This document shows, piece by piece, positions 57,350-64,000 of a stretch of 64,000 nt of DNA. The notes beneath the pieces are model-generated. The model was not told the DNA's origin. It made no database searches and worked only from the letters and a program-made list of their open reading frames with translations. Each line of letters begins with the position of its first letter. The stretch's first letter is position 1. Both the position numbers and the translations under genes were made by a program. The stretch covers positions 1-64,000 of the forward strand of contig CALAOR010000075.1 in NCBI GenBank assembly GCA_937889595.1. The letters run 5' to 3'. This DNA comes from an uncultured bacterium. Its GTDB lineage: Bacteria; Oederibacteriota; PGYV01; Palsa-1178.

Positions 57350-58213
57350 TTATAAATGCTGTACTTTATACTTTATATTATTTTTTCCCGACTTTTTTAC
57401 CTCATACATGAGTGCGTCCGCGGCCTTTAGCATGTAATGAACGCTTAATGGCGGATTCATAAAGGTCACAACTCCGGTGCTGAAAGTCACCGGCCATTTA
57501 TATTTGCCTATTTCAACCCTTAATATCCGCAAAAGATGCTCCATAAAAGGAATTGCCGGCTCCGGAGGCATTTCAGGGAGCAGGATGGCAAACTCGTCGC
57601 CGCCGAGCCTGGCAACAGCGTCAGTTGCCCTGATGTTGGCCCGCAGGAAAGCCGCTGTGACCATCAGAAGTTTATCGCCCTCCAGATGCCCCTTTGCGTC
57701 GTTTATCTTTTTAAAATTGTCTATGTCGAGATAAGCTATGGTAAGCGGTTTGTTGTATCTTTTTATCCTGTTTATTTCTATGGCTGCGTAATTATAAAAG
57801 GCCCTGCTGTTGGAAGCCTTGGTCAAAAAATCTTCCATGGCAAACTGCCTCTCGGTCCTGATCTCCCTGCGGAGCGCTGATAATATTACGGCAAAAGCGG
57901 AACAGAATATTACACCGGCCGCGCCGCTCCACACATAAAAGAATATCATCGTATGGTCTATCCCGATCTTATACCCGGTGGCAAAAAGGGCTGCGCCTGA
58001 CAGGATTGAAATACATATTCCCGTTTTCCTGCCTATATACCAGGATGTCATACCAACGGGAATCAGGTAAAAAAAGATAAAAGGCATATCATGCCCGATG
58101 GCCTTTACAACCGCCCTGTCAAAAAAAATCAGGCATATTATTATTATAAGGGATGTTATTAAAATAAATATTTTATTTTCCCTTGATTCTCTTTCCGTTG
58201 TATTTACGTTCAT
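57350..58213 (-). CDS. Membrane diguanylate cyclase (GGDEF)
   Basis: 287 residues. Four or so membrane helices in the first 115 residues, then a GGDEF domain with GGDEF at 204-208 and the inhibitory I-site RATD at 195-198. Makes c-di-GMP from two GTP and is feedback-inhibited by it. AGGAGA precedes the ATG. Sensory input is probably membrane-borne; no known sensor domain. Paralogous to the next gene. Confidence 0.92.
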   Translation of the reverse strand: MNVNTTERESRENKIFILITSLIIIICLIFFDRAVVKAIGHDMPFIFFYLIPVGMTSWYIGRKTGICISILSGAALFATGYKIGIDHTMIFFYVWSGAAGVIFCSAFAVILSALRREIRTERQFAMEDFLTKASNSRAFYNYAAIEINRIKRYNKPLTIAYLDIDNFKKINDAKGHLEGDKLLMVTAAFLRANIRATDAVARLGGDEFAILLPEMPPEPAIPFMEHLLRILRVEIGKYKWPVTFSTGVVTFMNPPLSVHYMLKAADALMYEVKKSGKNNIKYKVQHL

Positions 58214-58245
58214 GACATCTCCTGCTTAAGTACAGCAATGAATTA

Positions 58246-58264
58246 CCCGCAGCAAGCTGCGGGG
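58246..58264. repeat. CAGCAAGCTGCGGGG intergenic repeat, copy 2
   Basis: CCCGCAGC-AA-GCTGCGGG is a perfect hairpin between the two GGDEF genes; the copy at 14721 has a damaged left arm. Confidence 0.55.
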
Positions 58265-58282
58265 AATTTGATCCGTGTATTA

Positions 58283-59098
58283 TTAAAATACCGTGAGTTT
58301 TATCATGTCTTTGCCGTCTTTTTTTACTTCATACATCAGTTTGTCGGCTATTTTTACCATATCATCGGCTGAAGAAGGCATCTTTGTGAATACGACCGCG
58401 CCTATGGAAAAAGTCACGGAATATCCGTTTTTGCGCATGGAATTGGAAAGCGACTGTTTTAATTTCTCAAGTATCACGGCCGCGTCTTTCATGCCAAGCA
58501 GCGGAAAGAGCACCGCAAACTCGTCCCCGCCAAGCCTTGCTATACTGTCCATCTTCCGCGTATGTTCCTTTAGAATCCCGGCGGTTATCTGCAGTACCAT
58601 GTCGCCGGCATAGTGCCCCAACGTGTCGTTCACATGCTTGAAATTATCCGCGTCAAAATACGCCAGGGTAAAAAGGCCGTCGGACCTGCCTGTGCGGCTC
58701 ATTTCAGATTCCAGAATTTCCATAAAATACCGCCTGTTTGCGATGCCGGTAAGATAATCAGTCCTGGCTGTAAGACTTTCTTTTTCAAGGAGTTTTTTAA
58801 CCGCGTCAAGAAGAAAAGCGAAAATTATCATAAAAGAGAAAAATATAAAAGTATCCCAATAGAGTATCCCCCGGCTCGAATATGCCGTTCCTGATATTAT
58901 CTCGATGTAATACCATATGGAGGAACAAAACATGCACATAATGATGCCGTATAATAATTCCGAAAACCATACGGCTATGGCAACGGGGATCAGGTAAAAT
59001 GTGGTCAATAATATTTCCTGCCCGGTTGCGTAATCTATATACCCTATAATGCCGGAGATGATAACGGCTATTGTAAAAACGATTATTCTCTTTACCAT
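58283..59098 (-). CDS. Membrane diguanylate cyclase (GGDEF)
   Basis: 271 residues with the same plan as its neighbour: membrane helices in the first 105 residues, GGDEF at 190-194, I-site RKMD at 181-184. The two N-terminal halves share FYLIPV and similar spacing, which fits a tandem duplication. GGGGAA lies before the ATG. Both could act on the PilZ protein at 6 kb. Confidence 0.92.
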   Translation of the reverse strand: MVKRIIVFTIAVIISGIIGYIDYATGQEILLTTFYLIPVAIAVWFSELLYGIIMCMFCSSIWYYIEIISGTAYSSRGILYWDTFIFFSFMIIFAFLLDAVKKLLEKESLTARTDYLTGIANRRYFMEILESEMSRTGRSDGLFTLAYFDADNFKHVNDTLGHYAGDMVLQITAGILKEHTRKMDSIARLGGDEFAVLFPLLGMKDAAVILEKLKQSLSNSMRKNGYSVTFSIGAVVFTKMPSSADDMVKIADKLMYEVKKDGKDMIKLTVF

Positions 59099-59169
59099 GA
59101 CTTTTCCCCGATGATTTTAGCGTTCTATTTTAAGGAAATATTGTAATTTATATTACCCCTGCCCGGACA

Positions 59170-60450
59170 TCATGCCTTAAGTATCTGATCCCTTTCGGGC
59201 CCGACCGATACTATGGATACTTTTACGCCCGTGTATTTTTCTATGAATTTTATGTAATTTTTGGCTGCTTTTGGAAGATCCTGATATTTCCTCGCTTTTG
59301 TCAGGTCCGTTCCCCAGCCTTTCAGCTTTTTATACACCGGTTTCACAGTGTATAATTCCTCGCCGTCGGAAACAAAATTCTGTGTTTTCTTTCCTTTATA
59401 GATGTAATGGGTGCACACGTTAATGCCGGAAAATATTGACAGCACGTCTATCTTTGTCAGGAGTATATCGCTTAACCCGTTCAACTCGCATACATATTTT
59501 AAGGCCACAAGGTCAAGCCAGCCGCACCTGCGAGGCCTGCCTGTGGTGGCTCCGTATTCCCCGCCTGCTTCCCTGACTTTATTGCCCAGGTCTTCGTCCA
59601 TCTCGGTCGGTAAAGGACCGTTCCCAACCCTGGTCTGGTACGCTTTTGTGATACCCCAGACTTTTTTGATGTCCCTGTGGGATACCCCTGTGCCGGTCAT
59701 GACCCCGCCTATGGTGGGATTTGAGGATGTGACATACGGGTAAGTCCCGAAGTCTATGTCAAGCAGCGCTCCCTGCGCTCCCTCAAAAATGACTTTCTTG
59801 CCTTTCTTGAGCAGATCATGAAGGACGCTTACCGTGTTTGCCATATATGGTTTAATAAATTTTGCGTGTTTTTTTGCCTCGGCGGCCACTGTTTTAGCAA
59901 CCAGTTCCTTTTCAGAGTAAAAATTTTTCAAAAGGAAATTCTTTTCCTCAAGATTTTCCTCCACCTTGGCAAGCAGTACCGCGTCATTGTAGAGGTCGCG
60001 CAGGCGCACCCCGATCCTCACGTATTTATCCGTATAAGCCGGACCTATTCCGCGTCCGGTGGTGCCTATTTTTTTGCCGCCCTTTTTCCTGGCTTCTTTT
60101 GCCTTATCGATCATCTTGTGGTAAGGAAGGACTATGCTGGCATTTTCGCTTATCAAAAGGTTCTTAGGACTGATCGATATGCCGCGTTTCTGCAGGCTTA
60201 TTATCTCTTCCACCAGGGACTCCACGTCCAAAACTACCCCGTGCCCTATGATATTGATTTTATTTTTATGGAGCACCCCTGAAGGCAAAAGGTGCATTAC
60301 ATATTTTTCTTTCCCCACTATCACAGTATGCCCGGCATTGGCGCCGCCCTGGTAACGCACTATCACATCGTATTTTTCCGAAAACAGGTCAACTATCTTG
60401 CCTTTTCCTTCATCGCCCCACTGAGCGCCCAAAATAACGTCTGCCGGCAT
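59170..60450 (-). CDS. purA: Adenylosuccinate synthetase
   Basis: 426 residues from ATG 60450, where the family sequence MPADVILGAQWGDEGKGK starts and GAGGT lies upstream. An ORF extending to 60657 only reads through REP sequence and is rejected. P-loop GDEGKGK with catalytic Asp and the His-containing GHTV follow. Joins aspartate to IMP with GTP, the first step to AMP. Confidence 0.96.
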   Translation of the reverse strand: MPADVILGAQWGDEGKGKIVDLFSEKYDVIVRYQGGANAGHTVIVGKEKYVMHLLPSGVLHKNKINIIGHGVVLDVESLVEEIISLQKRGISISPKNLLISENASIVLPYHKMIDKAKEARKKGGKKIGTTGRGIGPAYTDKYVRIGVRLRDLYNDAVLLAKVEENLEEKNFLLKNFYSEKELVAKTVAAEAKKHAKFIKPYMANTVSVLHDLLKKGKKVIFEGAQGALLDIDFGTYPYVTSSNPTIGGVMTGTGVSHRDIKKVWGITKAYQTRVGNGPLPTEMDEDLGNKVREAGGEYGATTGRPRRCGWLDLVALKYVCELNGLSDILLTKIDVLSIFSGINVCTHYIYKGKKTQNFVSDGEELYTVKPVYKKLKGWGTDLTKARKYQDLPKAAKNYIKFIEKYTGVKVSIVSVGPERDQILKA

Positions 60451-60602
60451 AAAAATACCTCGCATGTTATAAATTAGCATTAGGGAAAATATGAAATTGC
60501 CTTTAATGCCAAATAATAATATATCATTTCTGGATAATTTGCAACGGATAATATGGGGCCCGGAAAACGCCGCTGTGTCATATGGGTAAAACCAAAAATC
60601 CC

Positions 60603-60809
60603 GTAGAGCGGCTGCTTGCTGCCGCTCACCGTCGGCTTTTGAAACAGCTGTTTGCATGGTTCCACGTTTTGTAAGGCCTGCATTTTAGAGGGGGCAAGCC
60701 TCCACATTCAAAACAAAAACCTGTAGAGCCTGCGTCAGAGAGGCAGCAAGCAGCCTCTCTACGGGGACACGCCGAAACAACGTGTGGCGGCATAATATGC
60801 CGCCACTAC
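60603..60809. repeat. Cluster of three REP elements
   Basis: Forward REP at 60603-60626 (GTAG, stem AGCGGC...GCCGCT), reverse REP at 60739-60762 (stem AGAGGC...GCCTCT) and reverse REP at 60785-60809 (stem TGGCGGCAT-N3-ATGCCGCCA). A damaged palindrome (GGGGGCAAGCC) lies between the first two. The first two stems match those of the BIME at 30117 with orientations exchanged. 60451-60881 holds no gene; a GC-rich hairpin GGGCGCG...CGCGCCC with T-run (about 60829-60852) may end serA transcription. Confidence 0.75.
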
Positions 60810-60881
60810 AAAACAAATAAAAACAAAGGGCGCGGTTTCCCGCGCCCTTTTTATCCGGACCCTTTGATCTTTTTATATTGA

Positions 60882-62471
60882 TCACAACGTTATGTATTTC
60901 ACCTCTAATACATCTTCCATGTTTTTTATCGAGTCAATTACCGTCTTCGGCACTTCATTGTCGACCGTAACCACTCCGAGCGCCACTTTTTCCTGTTTGT
61001 TACGGCCCAAAACAAAAGACGCTATGTTAATATTGTTTGCGCCTAAGACTGTCCCCATCCTGCCTATTACGCCCGGTTTGTCGTTATTCTTGTAAACTAT
61101 GATATTCTTTTCCGGGGCTATTTCGATCTCAAACTTGTCCACCTGGACTATCCGGGCCTCTTTTTTGATCGACAGGCTCCCGTAAACGCTGCGCTTGTCT
61201 GTTTCGGTTTCCACGGTCACGCTTATCAGGTTCGGAAAATCCGTTGTAACTGTTGTTGTTTTCTCCACTACCGCGATGCCCCTTTCTTTTGCTATAGGCA
61301 GGGCGTTGACAAAGTTGACACTGTCGCCCATGGCCGGGAAAAGGAACCCTTTCACCGCGCCTATGGTCAGGTACTTCATATTATATTTTGTCGCGTCTCC
61401 GCTGTACTCTATGGCAATTGATTTTACGTTTCCTGATACCAGTTGCGCCGCGAATTTTCCGAGTTTGTCATTTAGGGTAAGAAAGGGCTGCATTTCTTTT
61501 AACAGCTCCGGGTCAACCGCGGGTATATTCAGGGCATTTTTTACCATGCCGCCGCGGAGTGTTTCTATGACCTGCTCCACTATGACCTTGCCCACGTTCT
61601 CCTGGGCCTCAAAGGTGGATGCTCCCAGATGCGGGGCCATGATAATGACGCCTGGGTCGACCGTGAATAGGTCCGAATCAAAAGGCGGCTCATTTACATA
61701 AACGTCCAGCGCCGCTCTTTTGACGCGTCCGGATTTCAATGCATCGGCCAGGTCTTTTTCATTTACTATCCCGCCCCTGGCGCAGTTTACGATCATGACG
61801 TTTTCTTTCATGGTCGCGATCTCTTTTGCGGTTATCATGTCCGTGGTTTCCTTGTTTTTCGGGACATGAAAAGTTATTATGTCCGCCTTTTTTATGACTT
61901 CAGCCACGGTCATGGTCTCAATACCGAGCTCCTCGGCCTTTTCTTTGGTAATGAACGGGTCATACCCTATGAGGTTCATGCCGAAAGACGCCATTCTTTT
62001 TGCCACTTCCGTCCCTATCCTGCCGAGCCCTATTATCCCCAGTGTCTTTCCATAAAGCTCTATTCCGGTAAACTTATTGCGCTCCCATTTTCTGTTTTTC
62101 AGCGAAGCGTCAGCCTGCGGCAGGTTCCTGGCCATGCCCATGATAAGGGTGATGGTCTGCTCCGCAGTCGACAATGTATTGGCGTCAGGCGTGTTCATGA
62201 CGATCACGCCTTTTGCCGTCGCAGCCGCCATGTCCACGTTATCCACGCCTACACCGGCGCGGCCGATAACTTTAAGCTTTTTGACTTTCTCCAGTGTCCT
62301 TGCAGTCACCTTTGAAGCGCTCCGTATTATCAGGGCGTCATAATTTGGGAGTTCTTCAGCAAGCTGGTCCTCTGTCATTCCGGTCTTTACAGTGCACTCC
62401 ACGTCTTTTTCGGTTTTTATCATATTGATCGCGTCTTCGGATAACTTGTCGCTAACTAGGATTTTGTACAT
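60882..62471 (-). CDS. serA: D-3-phosphoglycerate dehydrogenase
   Basis: 529 residues, the long form with an extra substrate-binding-like domain and a C-terminal ACT domain (about 455-529) that usually senses serine. Catalytic residues lie in NCARGGIVNEKDL (Arg), the following Glu, and the His of APHLGAST; NAD fold LGIIGLGRIGTEVAKR. First step of serine synthesis. AGGAGG before the ATG. It follows the class V aminotransferase, which probably completes a serine or glycine branch. Confidence 0.95.
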   Translation of the reverse strand: MYKILVSDKLSEDAINMIKTEKDVECTVKTGMTEDQLAEELPNYDALIIRSASKVTARTLEKVKKLKVIGRAGVGVDNVDMAAATAKGVIVMNTPDANTLSTAEQTITLIMGMARNLPQADASLKNRKWERNKFTGIELYGKTLGIIGLGRIGTEVAKRMASFGMNLIGYDPFITKEKAEELGIETMTVAEVIKKADIITFHVPKNKETTDMITAKEIATMKENVMIVNCARGGIVNEKDLADALKSGRVKRAALDVYVNEPPFDSDLFTVDPGVIIMAPHLGASTFEAQENVGKVIVEQVIETLRGGMVKNALNIPAVDPELLKEMQPFLTLNDKLGKFAAQLVSGNVKSIAIEYSGDATKYNMKYLTIGAVKGFLFPAMGDSVNFVNALPIAKERGIAVVEKTTTVTTDFPNLISVTVETETDKRSVYGSLSIKKEARIVQVDKFEIEIAPEKNIIVYKNNDKPGVIGRMGTVLGANNINIASFVLGRNKQEKVALGVVTVDNEVPKTVIDSIKNMEDVLEVKYITL

Positions 62472-62500
62472 TTAAAACCTCCTGTTTTATTTAGCTGTTT

Positions 62501-62592
62501 GTTCTGTGTTCTGTGTTCTGTGTTCTGTGTTCTGTGTTCTGCGTTCTGCGTTCTGTGTTCTCACAACTCCGAACTCCGAACTCCGAATTCCG
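62501..62592. repeat. Two heptanucleotide arrays (GTTCTGT and ACTCCGA types)
   Basis: About eight GTTCTGT-type units (62501-62559; some GTTCTGC), then four ACTCCGA-type units. The second array begins 3 bp after the stop codon of the aminotransferase gene. Two different 7-bp families stand side by side. Confidence 0.85.
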
Positions 62593-62598
62593 AACTTC

Positions 62599-63756
62599 TT
62601 ACTTGTAGTTTTCCTCTATGAGTACTTCCATTGCCCTTTTTACGCCTCTTCCTATCTCGATGTTTGCGCCCATTTCTTTCAAGGCCATTTCCGCGGCTGC
62701 GACTCCCATGATGGCGTCAAACCGGTCCGTGTATCCGAGTGTGCCTATCCTTAATAGTTTGCCTTCCATTTTGCCCTGGCCGCCGGCCATGGATATGCCG
62801 TACTCGTCCCTGATTTTTTTCATAAGTGCCTTGCCGTCAATGCCGTCCGGCACCAGTATCGAGCACAGAACCACTGCCGGGTTTTCCATTGCGAAAAGTT
62901 TAAGCCCCAGTGCCAGCATGGCCTCGCGCACGGCGCGGGCCAGTTTCCTGTGGCGGTCCCAGATATTTTCAAGGCCTTCTTCCCTTATCATCCTCAAGGC
63001 AACCGCCTGCTGGCACACCAGGGACACCGCGGATGTAAACGGGGTATCCGGCATTTTTTCTTTTGTAGCGGCCTTTTCGTATTTTTTCAGGTCAAAATAA
63101 AATTTCGGCGATTTATTTGCTTCCACAACTTTCATGGCTTTGGGGCTGGCTGCAAGATAAGCGAGTCCCGGAGGTATCATAAGGCCTTTCTGCGAACCGA
63201 CAGCTGTGATATCCACGTTCCACTTGTCCATGTAAAACGGCTGGGCCCCTATGCCTGATATCCCGTCCACGACAAGTATGGCTTTGTGATTTAAGGTCAG
63301 CTTTCCAAATGCTTCAATATCATTGTAAACGCCTGTTGATGTTTCGTTTAAGGTGGTGAACACGGCCACTGCATCGGGATTCTCATCCAGCGCTTTTTTA
63401 AGTTCCGCGGGTTTTACCGCAAATCCCCATTCAGCCGCTATTTTTACGACATTGGCCCCCCATGCCTTGGCAATTGCTTCCCATCTGTCGCCAAATACCC
63501 CGATGGTTGCCACTATCACCTTATCCCCGGCATTGACTGTATTGGCCACGGCCATTTCCATGGCGCCTGTTCCCGAAGAACCGATTACATATACATTATT
63601 CACGGTTCCAAGCACATACTTTAAACCCTCCACTACTTCCGTGAGTATCTTCCGGTACTGTGGCGTTCTGTGATGCATTACCGGTTTTGCAGCTTCCACC
63701 AAAACGTCTGCCGGTACTTCAGTCGGACCAGGTGCCATGATGTATTTTTTCCTCAT
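62599..63756 (-). CDS. Class V aminotransferase (serine-pyruvate / alanine-glyoxylate type)
   Basis: 385 residues. PLP-dependent fold type I. Schiff-base Lys in AVGSQKGLMIPPG; PGPTEVP at the start and ETSTGVYND are family marks. Such enzymes act as serine-glyoxylate or alanine-glyoxylate aminotransferase, and in some organisms replace phosphoserine aminotransferase next to serA, which the context suggests here. AGGAGG precedes the ATG; strong promoter upstream. Confidence 0.9.
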   Translation of the reverse strand: MRKKYIMAPGPTEVPADVLVEAAKPVMHHRTPQYRKILTEVVEGLKYVLGTVNNVYVIGSSGTGAMEMAVANTVNAGDKVIVATIGVFGDRWEAIAKAWGANVVKIAAEWGFAVKPAELKKALDENPDAVAVFTTLNETSTGVYNDIEAFGKLTLNHKAILVVDGISGIGAQPFYMDKWNVDITAVGSQKGLMIPPGLAYLAASPKAMKVVEANKSPKFYFDLKKYEKAATKEKMPDTPFTSAVSLVCQQAVALRMIREEGLENIWDRHRKLARAVREAMLALGLKLFAMENPAVVLCSILVPDGIDGKALMKKIRDEYGISMAGGQGKMEGKLLRIGTLGYTDRFDAIMGVAAAEMALKEMGANIEIGRGVKRAMEVLIEENYK

Positions 63757-63807
63757 TTTACTGCCTCCTAATAGAAGTATGTGAAATTTTGAACTATCTT
63801 GCTATAA

Positions 63808-63836
63808 TATATAACAAATGAACCTTTATTTGTCAA
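63808..63836 (-). promoter_or_regulatory. Promoter of the aminotransferase-serA unit
   Basis: Minus-strand TTGACA (63836-63831), 17 bp, TATATA (63813-63808). Confidence 0.75.
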
Positions 63837-63864
63837 CATGTTTTTTGATGAAAATTATCGTTTT

Positions 63865-63884
63865 CTTGTGAATTATTTCACAAG
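63865..63884. promoter_or_regulatory. Palindromic operator candidate upstream of the serine genes
   Basis: CTTGTGAA-N4-TTCACAAG, a perfect 20-bp palindrome about 30 bp upstream of the -35 box. Confidence 0.45.
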
Positions 63885-63894
63885 TTCTTCCATA

Positions 63895-63926
63895 AAAAAA
63901 CCCCGCAACTGCGGGGGTTTTTTATT
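63895..63926 (-). terminator. Rho-independent terminator of the gene at the right edge
   Basis: CCCCGCA paired with TGCGGGG, followed on the minus strand by seven T. Confidence 0.9.
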
Positions 63927-63927
63927 T

Positions 63928-64000
63928 TTACTTCCTTTTATCGTCCATTATCTTTTTTCTCATCTCAACTTTTTCAAATATCTCTTCCACCTTTTCAATC
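63928..64000 (-). CDS. C-terminal end of an unidentified gene
   Basis: The last 23 codons and stop (TAA at 63930) of a minus-strand frame, rich in Lys and Glu and likely helical or coiled coil. A good terminator directly follows, which supports a real gene end. Too short to identify. Confidence 0.5.
   Translation of the reverse strand, partial: IEKVEEIFEKVEMRKKIMDDKRK

Noticed and set aside
60451-60657. N-terminal extension of purA
   Set aside because: The frame is open but consists of REP and intergenic sequence; the family start MPADVILGAQWGDEGKGK has its own ribosome site.

Overview
The window (64 kb, no rRNA or tRNA gene seen) looks like chromosome of an uncultured, probably anaerobic, Gram-negative-type bacterium. 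The protein style is that of a candidate phylum: secreted proteins with very long Thr-Pro linkers and FlgD-like C-terminal domains, a pyrophosphate-type phosphofructokinase, a Re-citrate-synthase-like enzyme in place of an ordinary citrate synthase, a Gld-type ABC cluster, and a GT-C/YYY-domain fusion. Such proteins are seen in groups like Goldbacteria, but the phylum cannot be fixed from this window.

Layout. 1-14.5 kb, minus strand: a truncated GH8 glycosidase, rsmB, a PilZ protein, then three secreted surface proteins, two of them with linkers of about 285 and 450 residues of Thr/Pro-rich repeats. 14.8-20.8 kb: an operon of ABC ATPase, permease, GldG-like protein, DUF4340 protein and HtrA/DegQ protease, with stop and start codons touching or overlapping. 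21.2-26.7 kb: dnaK, groES, groEL, dnaJ. 27-34.1 kb: a modular clan GH-A-like glycosidase, a histidine kinase with a degenerate receiver, pyrE, pyrF and a polysaccharide deacetylase. 34.2-39.2 kb: a PAP2 phosphatase coupled to a 1486-residue membrane glycosyltransferase. 39.3-47.8 kb: PPi-PFK, two B12-type radical SAM enzymes, DUF1232, S23 four-helix protein, cspA, vapBC and a LysM/M23 endopeptidase. 48.1-56.9 kb, plus strand: a TCA-cycle block (Re-citrate-synthase-like enzyme, NADP-isocitrate dehydrogenase, malate dehydrogenase, two-subunit class I fumarase, aconitase) with an autoregulated TetR gene in the middle on the other strand. 57.3-63.8 kb, minus strand: two membrane GGDEF proteins, purA, serA and a class V aminotransferase; a gene end lies at the right edge.

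How the genes work together. The TCA block can turn oxaloacetate and acetyl-CoA into 2-oxoglutarate, and fumarate and malate into oxaloacetate. serA and the aminotransferase supply serine, glycine or both; pyrE, pyrF and purA supply nucleotides. The glycosidases, Thr/Pro-linker proteins, deacetylase and large glycosyltransferase point to polysaccharide degradation and a glycosylated cell surface.

The intergenic DNA is the most unusual part. It carries (1) at least 13 REP-type palindromes, each with a flanking GTAG, several paired as BIMEs; (2) a family of about 100-bp hairpins whose loop is conserved while the 29-32 bp stems differ completely between the two intact copies; (3) arrays of heptanucleotide repeats of several unrelated sequences, arranged as inverted repeats and usually starting at or within a few bases of a stop codon; (4) a 211-bp MITE-like element with 21-bp terminal inverted repeats. 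Many promoters fit the sigma-70 consensus closely (TTGACA or TTGACT, 17 bp, then a TATAAT-like box), and several carry perfect palindromes that look like operators.
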